Shown one piece after another: positions 25,029 to 34,421 of a stretch of 64,000 bases of DNA. Location: contig CAJTSR010000006.1 in the NCBI GenBank assembly GCA_910579035.1, positions 51,588-115,587 of the forward strand. Reading direction: 5' to 3'. Both the position numbers and the translations under genes were made by a program. Each line of letters starts with the position of its first letter. Position 1 is the first letter of the stretch. Below the pieces are notes generated by a model. It did not search any database and was not told the DNA's origin. It saw only the letters and a program-made list of their open reading frames with translations. Source of the stretch: an uncultured Muribaculaceae bacterium. Lineage in GTDB: Bacteria > Bacteroidota > Bacteroidia > Bacteroidales > Muribaculaceae.

Positions 25029-26470
25029 ATCGTGCGTGACTGTATGCGTCCGTCAGGACGATATTTGATTATGTATAGAGATGTGTTCACGAATCCTTCG
25101 CCTGAACGCTCGAATTTGAATACCGACTGAATGCCTTGGTAAACTGTGGGATAGGACGGATTGAAAGTGCCTTCGTTTGCGCGCAGATTCTTGATGATAC
25201 AGCTTGCGGCATCGAAGCCAAGCAGGGCCTGCGACGGAACACTTTCAATCATGGGACTGCCATACCAACGGCGGAAATCGCTGTCGATATTGCGGGCATC
25301 GAAACCTTCGAAATCGTCGAAGAAACGGGAGTATACAGTCACTTCGAGCCTCTGTAGCATATCGAGCGCGTCGCCACGGAAGGCGGTCCAGTCAGGATAG
25401 CCGAAAACGGCCACGTCGGGAGTGTCCGTGCTTGTTTCGGTTGCGAGAACTTTGTCCTTCCAGTTTTTCAGGACATACGCTATTTTGTTAAATTCGGCGA
25501 GGGTGCCGGAGGATGGTATAACCACATATTTCTCTCCTGCGTTGACAGGCAGACTGTTCAGTGCAGAGGCTGTCAAGGAGCCGTCATATTCGATTTCTAC
25601 CTGGTTTATGCCTTTGTCCTGAAAGCGTTTTTTCAGGTATGCGGTAAACGGTTCTTTTTCATTGCGGCCCGAAATGTTGCGAAGTATCACGGGGGTATAG
25701 CCTTGAAAGTCTTCATCTATTGCGTCTGCCGCGAGTGTGTACATAGCCAGCTGCGGAATATTGGCCTGAATCACGAACGGATTCGTAAGATAAGCCGAGT
25801 CGCGCACATTCATAAGGGTTAGCACGTAGTTGCCTCGTATGGCGGCACTGTCGGCTATGGCTTTCAGGGTGTTTTCGTCTTCGGGAGCTATAATGACAGA
25901 TGCTTTGGCTATGAACGGGTCGGTGGCAAGCAGCTTCTTGACAGTTTCTATGTCGCCTTTTGTGTCAAAAGCCTTTATCTCGACATTCCCGGGCCGGTTG
26001 GCAAGTGTGTCGGCCGCTATGAGCACGCCTTTGTAAAAATCCACACTTAGCTTGCCTTGACGGGACTGCTCTTGTGAGTCAAGGTCGAATGGCAGCATTA
26101 TGGCTACAGACCCGCTTTTTTGCGGTACTGTGATGCTGTCTGCCGCTATGGTGTCGATCTGCACTTCCGGCTCGTCCGCAACCGATGTTCCCTCGCCGGG
26201 AAAATCAGCCACGGGAAAGTACAGCATCATGTTCTTCTTCAGGCCGTCGGCAGCGGACGGATTATAACGTACAATCTCGTCGCGGCTTAGGCCGAGGCGC
26301 TTTGACACGCCATATACCGTTTCTTTATTTTTTACTTTATAGTAATAGTATTCAACGCCCTTGACCTTTTTTACAGGCAGGTCGAGGGACATTGCGCCCG
26401 TCCAGACGAAAATCAAGGAAAAAACCGTGATTGCGGCGCGGCGCAGCATAGTGCATGAGTTCATCTTCAT
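25025..26470 (-). CDS. LysM domain plus periplasmic-binding-protein-like protein
   Basis: A 481-residue exported protein. A signal-peptide-like start (MKMNSCTMLRRAAITVFSLIFVW) leads to a LysM peptidoglycan-binding domain (YYYYKVKNKETVYGVSKRLGLSRDEIVRYNP). The rest looks like a type 1 periplasmic binding fold from GSVAIMLPFDL onward, with a series of alpha/beta units (VIIAPEDENTLKAIAD, KYVVIPSSGTLAEFN, VAVFGYPDW). The ATG at 26470 is chosen because it begins the signal peptide. The arrangement resembles envelope proteins that hold peptidoglycan and sense or scaffold, such as LpoA-type folds; the ligand is unknown. Confidence 0.75.
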   Translation of the reverse strand: MKMNSCTMLRRAAITVFSLIFVWTGAMSLDLPVKKVKGVEYYYYKVKNKETVYGVSKRLGLSRDEIVRYNPSAADGLKKNMMLYFPVADFPGEGTSVADEPEVQIDTIAADSITVPQKSGSVAIMLPFDLDSQEQSRQGKLSVDFYKGVLIAADTLANRPGNVEIKAFDTKGDIETVKKLLATDPFIAKASVIIAPEDENTLKAIADSAAIRGNYVLTLMNVRDSAYLTNPFVIQANIPQLAMYTLAADAIDEDFQGYTPVILRNISGRNEKEPFTAYLKKRFQDKGINQVEIEYDGSLTASALNSLPVNAGEKYVVIPSSGTLAEFNKIAYVLKNWKDKVLATETSTDTPDVAVFGYPDWTAFRGDALDMLQRLEVTVYSRFFDDFEGFDARNIDSDFRRWYGSPMIESVPSQALLGFDAASCIIKNLRANEGTFNPSYPTVYQGIQSVFKFERSGEGFVNTSLYIIKYRPDGRIQSRTI

Positions 26471-26512
26471 AACAAAACGCAAAGATAGGCATTTTTGCCA
26501 AAAGGGCAAGCG

Positions 26513-27073
26513 CTATATTTCGTTGAGCGGCTTCCGAGTCCCGGAGGTCTGTATGAACCGGGTGGGGCTCATTCCCGTCACTGCTTTGAATTGCCGCGAC
26601 AGATGCGCGGCGCTCGAATAGCCTGCCATATCGGCTATTTCTTCAAGTGTGTGTTCGCCGCCCTGCAGCAGTTCCTTGACTCTTTCCACTTTCTGTGCTA
26701 TATGATATTTTTCCAATGTGCGGCCTTCTAATCTGGAGAATATGCGGCTCACATTGGAGTAGGGGAGCCCGAGTTGTTTTTCAATGCAGGACGAAAGTTT
26801 GAACCGGCATTCGCTCTCGTTTCGCACGTGGTGCATAATGGCTCGTTTTGCCGCTTCGACTATCGCTTCTTCATGGCCGGAAATTATCTCAAAACCAAGA
26901 TCGTGGAGCGCTTCTTCGAGCCGGGAGTTTTCGTCGGGCGAAAGCTGTCGCGACATAAGGGCTTTTCCAAGCTCTATACTATCGACCGGTATGCCGGCCT
27001 TTTCAAAAGCAGACTGCACGGCAGTGATACAGTGGCGGCACACCATATTTTTTATTAGAATGACTTCGCTCAT
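26513..27073 (-). CDS. AraC-family regulator with N-terminal HMA-like metal-binding domain
   Basis: A 186-residue regulator. Residues 1-75 resemble a heavy-metal-associated domain: strand MSEVILIKNMVCRHC with Cys12 and Cys15 in an MxCxxC arrangement, then a helix and IELGKALMSRQLSPDENSRLEEAL. Residues ~125-180 are an AraC DNA-binding domain (HTLEEIADMAGYSSAAHLSRQFKAVTGMSPTRFI). The reading frame is open far upstream but only as a shadow of the MFS gene; the ATG at 27073 overlaps the MFS stop by four bases. A metal-sensing role for the cysteines is inferred. Confidence 0.85.
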   Translation of the reverse strand: MSEVILIKNMVCRHCITAVQSAFEKAGIPVDSIELGKALMSRQLSPDENSRLEEALHDLGFEIISGHEEAIVEAAKRAIMHHVRNESECRFKLSSCIEKQLGLPYSNVSRIFSRLEGRTLEKYHIAQKVERVKELLQGGEHTLEEIADMAGYSSAAHLSRQFKAVTGMSPTRFIQTSGTRKPLNEI

Positions 27074-28221
27074 GCGTTTTGGGTATGGTAACGGCGGAAC
27101 AATATAAAGAGTGCTATCGCTCCGATTATTGCAAACGGGGTGCCGACTATGGCCGGAGAAGCTATGCCGAGTCCTTGGCTTATAGCCAGTCCGCCGATGG
27201 CGGCAGACATTGCATTCGACACATTGAAAGCTATCTGTATGCCGGCTCCTCCGAGCATTTCGCCACCTTTGGAAAATTTCACAATGAGATATTGCAATGG
27301 GCCCCCAAGTCCGAAAAGGCAGCCTGTGGCAACGAACATCAGAATCAGCGACGGTAGCTTGTAGGGTGCGCAGAAGTAGATGCATGGCATGAGTATGGCG
27401 GCGAGAACGGCTATGCACCCGGTGACGAGCGACGGCCGGAAACGGTCGGCGAGTTTGCCTGCGGCGATATTGCCTACTACCATGCCGCTGCCGGCAAGCA
27501 CCATTATAAGTGTCATGGCGGAAGAGGAGAAGCCTGTGACTTCTGTCATAATAGGCTCTACATAGCTGAAATAGCAGTACACGCTGGCTTGTCCGAAAAA
27601 CACACCGGCGTAGATAAGCCAAGGTGCAGCGCTGCGAAGAAAACGGAATTGCCCTTTGAGGCCGCTGTCGGGAAGTGCGGACAGCACGGGCACCCACAGG
27701 CGTATGCCTGCAAAAGCGAGCATGCCGAAGAGCGACACGATGGCAAAAGCTATGCGCCATGACAGCACATTGCTTATGAATGTGGCTCCGGGCACACCCA
27801 CAAGGTTGGCAAGAGTCATTCCGCCAACCATGACAGCGACTGCCTGCGCGCCGTGTCCGGGCGATGAGAGGCGGGAGCATACTATTGCCCCCGCGCCGAA
27901 GAACGCGCCATGGGGCAGCCCGGATATGAATCGGGCCACGAGCAATGTCCAGTAGTTTGGCGCTATGGCAGCAAAGGCGTTTCCCGCCGCTATTAGTGCT
28001 GCGAGAAGCAGCATGAGTCGCCTTAGGGGCAACTTGCGTAGGAATATAAGAGCGGGAGCGCCTATGGCGACGCCCCCGGAATATGCCGATATGAGATGAC
28101 CTGCTGAAACAATGCTTACGCCGAGCTTGTCGGCCACATCGCCGAGAATGCCCATCATTGCAAACTCGGCAATGCCAAGGGCGAAAGTGCCGATAGCCAG
28201 TGCAATCAGACTTTTCTGCAT
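27070..28221 (-). CDS. MFS transporter, AraJ/DHA1-like
   Basis: A 383-residue major facilitator with 12 predicted transmembrane segments. It has the LGIAEFAMMGILGDVADKLGV start typical of the AraJ/YdhP/PbuE group and the signature ISGLPHGAFFGAGAIV in helix 5. The group mostly exports sugars, nucleosides or drugs; the substrate here is unknown. It is co-translated with the HMA-AraC gene downstream and lies 18 bases after the gldN stop, so it may be read through from the T9SS operon. Confidence 0.85.
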   Translation of the reverse strand: MQKSLIALAIGTFALGIAEFAMMGILGDVADKLGVSIVSAGHLISAYSGGVAIGAPALIFLRKLPLRRLMLLLAALIAAGNAFAAIAPNYWTLLVARFISGLPHGAFFGAGAIVCSRLSSPGHGAQAVAVMVGGMTLANLVGVPGATFISNVLSWRIAFAIVSLFGMLAFAGIRLWVPVLSALPDSGLKGQFRFLRSAAPWLIYAGVFFGQASVYCYFSYVEPIMTEVTGFSSSAMTLIMVLAGSGMVVGNIAAGKLADRFRPSLVTGCIAVLAAILMPCIYFCAPYKLPSLILMFVATGCLFGLGGPLQYLIVKFSKGGEMLGGAGIQIAFNVSNAMSAAIGGLAISQGLGIASPAIVGTPFAIIGAIALFILFRRYHTQNA

Positions 28222-28239
28222 ATGTATATTATTAACTTC

Positions 28240-29340
28240 TTATTTTCTGCGGCGAACTGAACGGACGGCGCTTGACGATCCTGAAGATTGCTTTGGTTTG
28301 TGTTCCTTCACTTTCTTTGAGGAGCGTTTGGTGGAGCGCTTCACGGCTCGTGTGTTGGAGGTTTTTTCAGTTGCCGCTATATTACCTGTGGAATCGGCAG
28401 CCAGTTCCCGGGCTTCGCGCATCGCTATTACCTCTTCGCGCGAAGGCACCCATAATTTCTTCTCGAAATTATCCAGATTGTCCTGTATGCTGTCCTGAGC
28501 CTTTTTCAGCATATCGGGATCGGGATAAAGCTGGGCCATAGAGCGGTTTTTCAGATTGCGAGTCTTGTAGATGTCGCCATCGTACATATTGAGGGTGAAA
28601 AAGTCGTCGTATGTGCAGGTGGGAAGGTTGTTGTCGTCGTCCACGAAGATGGTCTGCGCGGCAAGATAGGGGCGAATATCGGCGAACCGTACCCAGAACA
28701 TAGGATATTTTAATGCGTCGCCTCCGAAGTCACCGCTTCGGTGAAGCACCGGGCATATGGCTTCCACTACGGAGCGGAGGCGGTTGTTGCGCGTGTCGAA
28801 TTCCCAACGCTCAACCACATAGTAGGACAGCACTTCGTTTGATGGCACGTCGCTTTCTTCTATAGTGAATTTAGGATTTTTTTCGGTCGAGCCTTTTGCC
28901 TCGGTAAAGGGTATGTAGAAGCGGTCGAGGACGTCGCGGGTTTTCACGCGGTATTGGTCGGTGAAGATTTCGCGTCCGTCGAGATATTCATAGGCGGGCA
29001 CGGTGTTTGCTGCCACAAGACGCATTATTATGCGGAAAAGGTTTTCTTGTCCGTCTATAGGTTCTTCAGGGAAATAGAGCGGGGCGTTTTTGTCCTTGTC
29101 GAGGTCGATGGCGCGGTATATGACGCGCATCCACTGTCGGTCTGCGTCGCTGACGGCAATGTTCTCGCCGGAAAAAAAGTTTTGCATCCGTTCGGTTACC
29201 ATTGTGCCGTCCTGCTGCTTGGGAGCGTTCCTGTCGGCGCCGCGTCGGCGTACCACACCGGACTGTTCCTGCCCGACCGATGGCAGGGCCGCAAGAAACA
29301 GGCCTGCAAAAAGTATTGACTTGAATATTTTATGCATCAT
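28240..29340 (-). CDS. gldN: Type IX secretion system protein GldN
   Basis: Periplasmic/outer-membrane-ring component of the T9SS (PorN in Porphyromonas). 366 residues: signal peptide (ending ALPSVGQ), then the conserved core with WMRVIYRAIDLDKDKNAPLYFPEEP, LFRIIMRLVA, RVKTRDVLDRFYIPFTE and YPMFWVRFADIRPYL. A basic, serine/lysine-rich C-terminal tail (about 325-366) follows. Last gene of the porP-gldK-gldL-gldM-gldN order seen across Bacteroidetes. Confidence 0.93.
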   Translation of the reverse strand: MMHKIFKSILFAGLFLAALPSVGQEQSGVVRRRGADRNAPKQQDGTMVTERMQNFFSGENIAVSDADRQWMRVIYRAIDLDKDKNAPLYFPEEPIDGQENLFRIIMRLVAANTVPAYEYLDGREIFTDQYRVKTRDVLDRFYIPFTEAKGSTEKNPKFTIEESDVPSNEVLSYYVVERWEFDTRNNRLRSVVEAICPVLHRSGDFGGDALKYPMFWVRFADIRPYLAAQTIFVDDDNNLPTCTYDDFFTLNMYDGDIYKTRNLKNRSMAQLYPDPDMLKKAQDSIQDNLDNFEKKLWVPSREEVIAMREARELAADSTGNIAATEKTSNTRAVKRSTKRSSKKVKEHKPKQSSGSSSAVRSVRRRK

Positions 29341-29346
29341 GCTGAA

Positions 29347-30912
29347 TTAGTTTACAATGACTTCCATCGGCGACAGGTTGCGGGTTATTCCGTCGGGTCC
29401 CTTAGCCTTTATGCGTGATATGAAGAAGCGTTTTCCTCGGCTTAGACGTTGGAACTGCTGTTTTTGGCGAGGCGAGAATTTTGAGCCGGCGCTTACTTCC
29501 GGCATGGCGTTGCCGGACGAGTCGAAAAACACTGTTTCAAAGCTCTCTACCGTGAAAGGAGTGTCAAGCAGGCCGTCGTCGATGGCCGCTTCGAGTCCGG
29601 GCGATGCCAAAAGCATAGCTTTCTGGAATGGTTTGCCGCCACGATAATGCTCGGTAGCTCCCGATTTGTTGTTGTACGAGATAAACGGGGTAGGGTCGGG
29701 CAGGCGGCGCACTCTGAATGTGGTGTTGGCCACGTTCACAGGCCGTTCGTCCATTCGGGCGGTAACGGTTACCACCGCGTCCTGCCCGACGGCGTTCGGA
29801 CGGGCAACCCATTTGTCGCCTTGTCGCGAAAGTGTGCCGTTAGTCATAGTGGCGCTGATGTCGGCTGTGGCTACTCCTGGCACGGATATGCTCACAGGAT
29901 TGTCGATGCCTGCGTATAGCACGTTCATCATTGTGGCCGACACAGTTGCCGTAGGCTCTATCACTGTGTATGACGATGCGAAATCGTGACGCGTAACAGT
30001 ACCGTCGCCATGCGTTACCTGTAGCCAGCCAGTATAGTCGAAGTTGCCCGTCGAGCCGGTGTTTACTTCGTAAAGACCTTTGTCGTTGTCAAGTTTTACT
30101 CCCTTGATGAATATTTCGGGCCTTTGGGTGGTGTCTACGGCGGCGAGCACGATGTTGGCGGAGTATTTGCCGCCGCGCATCACAAGACGCGACTGAGGCA
30201 TCACGTATGCGTTAAGCTCGTTCACGCGCAAGTCGCCGGCGTCAACCTGTGAAAGAAGTGAGGACAGCGCCTCTCCTTCGGCATACAGAATGTCGTTCTG
30301 CAGTTTTGACAGAAGGGTTATGGCGGCAACCACTGGCTGCTGGTCGAATTTGGCCTCTTCCCATTTGCGCGGTGCGAGGGTTTCCTGTTGTCTGATGTCT
30401 TCTGTCGACAATGCCTCTGTTATGTTGTTGCGTTTTGCAGTGTCCGGGATAAGCACGCCGATATAATCGCGATATTTTTCCACGCGCTTTTTAAGGCGCG
30501 TTCCACGTGGATTGGACGGCGACAGCATTACCACCGATGCTGATTCGAGATTGTCGCGATTCTCAATGTTGTCCGGGTCGCCGTCGTCACCGTCGGCCTC
30601 TCGCACTATTATATGTTTGAGAGTGTCGATATGTTCGTATAGCGCCTTTGTTTCGCGGCGCACATCGGAGGCCTTGTCAAGCCATACGCGTGCTTTGCCG
30701 GGGTTCAGTTCGTTTGCAGCTTCAAGCTGTGCGTATATGGCGTCATTGCGCTGTCCCACATTGGAGTTGGAGCGCTTCAGCCCGTCGTGTACCTGCGTGA
30801 AGCCGTCGAGGACGTCGCTTGAAACATTAAGCGCGAGCATGGCCGTCAAGACGATGTACATGAGGTTTATCATCTTTTGTCTTGGCGACAGCCTGTTGTT
30901 GTTTGCTCCCAT
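29347..30912 (-). CDS. gldM: Type IX secretion system motor/shaft protein GldM
   Basis: Inner-membrane protein whose periplasmic part forms the shaft of the T9SS motor. 521 residues: one N-terminal transmembrane helix (about 13-32, INLMYIVLTAMLALNVSSDV), then DGFTQVHDGLKRSN, a helical region (about 50-215), and beta-rich Ig-like domains (about 215-521) including VMPQSRLVMRGGKYSANIVL. Lies between gldL (nine-base gap) and gldN (six-base gap). Confidence 0.93.
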   Translation of the reverse strand: MGANNNRLSPRQKMINLMYIVLTAMLALNVSSDVLDGFTQVHDGLKRSNSNVGQRNDAIYAQLEAANELNPGKARVWLDKASDVRRETKALYEHIDTLKHIIVREADGDDGDPDNIENRDNLESASVVMLSPSNPRGTRLKKRVEKYRDYIGVLIPDTAKRNNITEALSTEDIRQQETLAPRKWEEAKFDQQPVVAAITLLSKLQNDILYAEGEALSSLLSQVDAGDLRVNELNAYVMPQSRLVMRGGKYSANIVLAAVDTTQRPEIFIKGVKLDNDKGLYEVNTGSTGNFDYTGWLQVTHGDGTVTRHDFASSYTVIEPTATVSATMMNVLYAGIDNPVSISVPGVATADISATMTNGTLSRQGDKWVARPNAVGQDAVVTVTARMDERPVNVANTTFRVRRLPDPTPFISYNNKSGATEHYRGGKPFQKAMLLASPGLEAAIDDGLLDTPFTVESFETVFFDSSGNAMPEVSAGSKFSPRQKQQFQRLSRGKRFFISRIKAKGPDGITRNLSPMEVIVN

Positions 30913-30921
30913 AGGTGCTGC

Positions 30922-31863
30922 TTATAGGGCTGTGGAGTTGCCGTTTACGTGTACTCCGTGTTCGGGCTGCACGGGAACGCCGTCGACGGGCATTCCGGCA
31001 CCGGGACGGAACATGTTGACAGTCATCGCGGTCAGCATTTTTTCATATACGCTGTTAAGCTGCTGCATATACCGTGTCATCTTTTCGGTTTCCTCGCAGT
31101 AGCGGGCGCTTTGTCCGGCGCTCTTCTCGTACATGTCGCGAATGTCTTTGATGCCTCTGTTCACACGGTCGATTGATTCTATCTGGCTCGAAATGCTGCG
31201 CAACTGCAGCTCGTATATGGCGTTTAGTCCGCCTATGTTGTGGTGGAGGGCCTTCATCTGTTCCACATATCCTCTGGAGCTTTCGCTGATATTGGCGGAA
31301 TTGTCGGTTATGGCGCTATAGCTTTCCAAAAGCACGGCAGACACCTTGTTGAGAGCCTCTGTGGTGGTGTGGAGCTGCTGCATGTCGCCTGCTATTGCCT
31401 CCATATGGCTGAGGTATGCCTGAGTGGCTGCGGCGAGATCCGACATCGACGACAGTTGCTCTGCCGCCGTGGCCATTTTGGCTATGCTTTCGCTTAGCGA
31501 GCGGGTGTCGTCGGAACCCAGCTCCATACCGGGCATAGCGTGAGGAGCGCTGCTATGGGCTTGTGCAATAAATGGCGAGGCAGGCTCCGCTGCCGCGTCT
31601 TTGCCTTTAAGGGCAGGGAATACCTCCTCCCAGTTGTATTCGCGCGGGGGACGGTCGAAGGCGGTGAGTATGAACATAAGAACTTCCGTTCCCATGCCTA
31701 TAGACAGCAGGGTGTTGCCACCTGTGAGGTGGAGTATTTTGAACAATGCGCCAAGAATCACCACGGCGGCACCGATGGAGTATGCAAAGTTGAAGAACCG
31801 CTGACCGTTTTCGCTGGCTATGAACGCGCTGAGTCCTCTACGGTATGTATGTATCTTTCCCAT
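30922..31863 (-). CDS. gldL: Type IX secretion system motor protein GldL
   Basis: Inner-membrane stator-like component that with GldM converts the proton gradient to rotation. 313 residues: two transmembrane helices (about 24-42 and 49-68; FAYSIGAAVVILGALFKILHL and LLSIGMGTEVLMFILTAF), then the DRPPREYNWEEVFP signature and a long helical cytoplasmic region (about 110-285). The glutamate in GMGTEVLMF within helix 2 is the position expected for the proton-carrying residue. Confidence 0.93.
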   Translation of the reverse strand: MGKIHTYRRGLSAFIASENGQRFFNFAYSIGAAVVILGALFKILHLTGGNTLLSIGMGTEVLMFILTAFDRPPREYNWEEVFPALKGKDAAAEPASPFIAQAHSSAPHAMPGMELGSDDTRSLSESIAKMATAAEQLSSMSDLAAATQAYLSHMEAIAGDMQQLHTTTEALNKVSAVLLESYSAITDNSANISESSRGYVEQMKALHHNIGGLNAIYELQLRSISSQIESIDRVNRGIKDIRDMYEKSAGQSARYCEETEKMTRYMQQLNSVYEKMLTAMTVNMFRPGAGMPVDGVPVQPEHGVHVNGNSTAL

Positions 31864-31866
31864 TTC

Positions 31867-33315
31867 TTACTTGTTCTTTTTGTTCGCTTTCTGGCCTTTT
31901 GCAAAGCCGATCTGTGTGCGCACACACCGGAATCCGATATATGAGCGCTGCTCGTTCTGGTACTCCCACATTCTGAGGTCGGAACGTATGTTGTGGGCCA
32001 CGTCTTTCCAAGAACCTCCGCGAATTATCTTGCGCTTCATCTTGTAGGGATCCTCTATGGCCGCGTCGTACCTGTACTGCGGGTTCAGGTCGTTGGTGAG
32101 TTTGCCCACGCTTTCGGTATATGCGGTTGAGGTCCATTCGCTTACATTACCGGCCATGTCGTACAGGCCGAAATCGTTGGGGGCGTATGTGCCGACTCGA
32201 GATGTTATCACATGGCCGTCTTTCACAAAGTTGCCTTCCTGCGGCTTGAAATTGGCGTAGAAACAGCCCTTGTCGTCGCTCATGGTAAGGTCGCCGTCCC
32301 AAGGATACATATTCTCGTCGATGCCTGCGCGGGCGGCGTATTCCCATTCGGCCTCGGTGGGAAGGCGGTATGGCTCGATGTAGATGCCGTCTTTGCCGAG
32401 CGAGCGCTTGAGATAGTCCGTCCGCCAGTTGGCAAATGCCGTGGCTTGTTCCCAACTTACGCCTACCACCGGGTAGTCGGTGTAACCGCCGTGGGCGAAG
32501 TACATGCGCACATACGGTTCGTTGTATGCGTTCTCGAAGTCATTCACCCAAGCCGTGGTGTCGGGGTATACGTTGACTATGTATGTGTTGAGGAAGTCGT
32601 AGTCGCCTGTTAGCTGCCTCGATATGGTCTGCCGTATGATTTCGCCGTCTTCGTTTATAAAGGCGGTGTCTTTTGATATCATAGGCATGTCGGTAGGCAC
32701 GGGGCGGTCGGTATTGTACTCCCTGCGGCGGGGATTCAGCCTGTTGCGTCGTTTGACGGCCTCGGTCTGGTTGTAGGTTTCGTAGCGGTAGTTCAGCTGT
32801 TCGCCGTCGAGTTCGCGCACGCCGGTGATAGGATTGGTGCGGTATACGCTTTCGATGGCGCGCAGCTCGTCTTCGTTAGGATTGCGCCAAGGAATGGGGC
32901 GGCTCCAGTCGAGATGAGGCGTTATGGGGTTGCCTTCGCGGTCTTCCTCTATCTTGAAATCCTCGTTGCCGCCGTATGCGGGGTCGGCAAGGCGTTCGCG
33001 TATTATGGAATCGCGAACCCATAGCACGAATTGTTTGTATTTTCCGTTGGTTATCTCTGTTTCGTCCATCCAGAAGCCGTCGACGGATATGCCTCGGGCG
33101 TTGGCTTCGAGATTCCACAGGGAGTCGTCTTTTGCCACGCCTACTTTCATAGAGCCTCGGTCGACAAGTACCATGCCGTATGGTGTCGGTTCGGCCCAGG
33201 ACGTTCCGCCTACGCCCGTGACTTCGCCTCCGGCAGAGCTTCTGCCACCGGTGGCGCACGACGCAAGCGCGGCTGCGGCTATAAAATAGGGTAGTATATT
33301 GATTGCGTTCTTCAT
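31867..33315 (-). CDS. gldK: Type IX secretion system lipoprotein GldK
   Basis: Outer-membrane lipoprotein that forms the T9SS ring with GldN. 482 residues. The lipobox ALASC is near residue 19. The FGE-sulfatase-like fold is marked by DETEITNGKYKQF, VVGVSWEQATAFANWR, RLPTEAEWEYAARAG, YDMAGNVSEWT and RGGSWKDVA...GFRCVR. It lies 24 bases after porP and three bases before gldL. Confidence 0.95.
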   Translation of the reverse strand: MKNAINILPYFIAAAALASCATGGRSSAGGEVTGVGGTSWAEPTPYGMVLVDRGSMKVGVAKDDSLWNLEANARGISVDGFWMDETEITNGKYKQFVLWVRDSIIRERLADPAYGGNEDFKIEEDREGNPITPHLDWSRPIPWRNPNEDELRAIESVYRTNPITGVRELDGEQLNYRYETYNQTEAVKRRNRLNPRRREYNTDRPVPTDMPMISKDTAFINEDGEIIRQTISRQLTGDYDFLNTYIVNVYPDTTAWVNDFENAYNEPYVRMYFAHGGYTDYPVVGVSWEQATAFANWRTDYLKRSLGKDGIYIEPYRLPTEAEWEYAARAGIDENMYPWDGDLTMSDDKGCFYANFKPQEGNFVKDGHVITSRVGTYAPNDFGLYDMAGNVSEWTSTAYTESVGKLTNDLNPQYRYDAAIEDPYKMKRKIIRGGSWKDVAHNIRSDLRMWEYQNEQRSYIGFRCVRTQIGFAKGQKANKKNK

Positions 33316-33339
33316 ACTGCAAGAAATTGTTCGTGTTCG

Positions 33340-34338
33340 TTACATTATCCGCACGCTTTTATGGCGGTGCCGGTTTTTCTCGGACAAATCGATTTTTAGG
33401 CTGTATCCCGCCATAAGTTCGTGGCTTCCCGAGGAGGCTTTGTGAATGGCAGATGTCGAGTAGTCATAGCTGTAGCCGATAAAGAAGTTCTTGATTTCGG
33501 CTGCAAGTGTCACTACGACGGCATCGTTCCAGCGGTAACCTATGCCGGCCGATAAAAATTTGCGATAGCGCACTCTTGCGTTTATTTCGCCGCTCGTGAA
33601 CGAAAAATCGCTCTTTACCAGCACAGACGGCATTATTTCAAATAACGTGTTTTTAATCGGGATATTGCTGCCGGCAGTGAAATACAATGTGCGTCGGGCC
33701 TGAAACTGATATTTGCGCTCGCCCGATGTTTCGGAGCCTCCGGCGGCGTTCTCGGCTGTCATTGTTATGGTCGGCGATGTGAGATGCGTGCACGACAGGC
33801 CGGCGTTGAAGTATTTGTGGCTGTACCATAGGCCGACGGCCGCGTCGAATGCCGTGCCGTGGATATCGGTGTTGGGAATGGCGTCGTCGGTGCTTTGGTG
33901 GAAATCGTCGTCGTCAGGAATAAAGACTTCGGAGCCTTTAAATGCCTGGTCGTATATGCCGCCTTGGAGCGCTACAGTCCATTCGCCGCCGAGCTTGCGC
34001 AGCTTATATCCTATCTGGGCACCGATACTCAGCGATTTGTAGAGGCCGGCGCTCTCCTGATTGGCTATTATGCCGAAGCCCACTCGCTTGTTGCCAAATT
34101 TGAAAGGCATGTCGGCGGTGCCTATGAACGAACGTGGAGCATTGTCGATGCCAACCCATTGCAGGCGGGCTCCGCCGCGTATGCGGAGATATTCGGTGCT
34201 ACCCACTGCTGCGGGGTTGTAGAATGTCGGTATTTCGTAATATTGCGAAAACTGGGCGTCGGTCTGCGCCAAGACATTCGGCGCAAATAGCACGCAGAAG
34301 GACAAAACAAAGACGTATAATCCTATCGTTTTCTTCAT
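33340..34338 (-). CDS. porP: PorP/SprF family type IX secretion membrane protein
   Basis: Outer-membrane barrel of the PorP/SprF family, which anchors T9SS components and is usually the first gene before gldK. 332 residues: signal peptide ending in NVLAQ, then the family signature TDAQFSQYYEIPTFYNPAAVGSTEYLRIRGG. Further barrel strands include GIIANQESAGLYKSLSIGAQIGYKLR and the C-terminal FIGYSYDYSTSAIHKASSGSHELM. Divergent from the B3/B4 gene. Confidence 0.92.
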   Translation of the reverse strand: MKKTIGLYVFVLSFCVLFAPNVLAQTDAQFSQYYEIPTFYNPAAVGSTEYLRIRGGARLQWVGIDNAPRSFIGTADMPFKFGNKRVGFGIIANQESAGLYKSLSIGAQIGYKLRKLGGEWTVALQGGIYDQAFKGSEVFIPDDDDFHQSTDDAIPNTDIHGTAFDAAVGLWYSHKYFNAGLSCTHLTSPTITMTAENAAGGSETSGERKYQFQARRTLYFTAGSNIPIKNTLFEIMPSVLVKSDFSFTSGEINARVRYRKFLSAGIGYRWNDAVVVTLAAEIKNFFIGYSYDYSTSAIHKASSGSHELMAGYSLKIDLSEKNRHRHKSVRIM

Positions 34339-34383
34339 GTTTAATTTAACGTGCCATATGCGTATTTATTGCATATCTTTCTC

Positions 34384-34414
34384 TTTGCCGCCACGGAAAA
34401 TATGCGTAAATTTG
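34384..34414 (+). promoter_or_regulatory. Promoter of the B3/B4-Sua5 pair
   Basis: TTTG at 34384-34387, 19-base spacer and TAAATTTG at 34407-34414; matches the Bacteroidetes consensus. Only seven bases lie between the -7 box and the ATG. Confidence 0.75.
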
Positions 34415-34421
34415 CAACATT

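Noticed and set aside
27074..27880. Upstream extension of the HMA-AraC reading frame
   Set aside because: The extra ~270 codons are Arg/His/Cys-rich and lie inside the MFS gene in another frame; the ATG at 27073 gives the expected HMA start.
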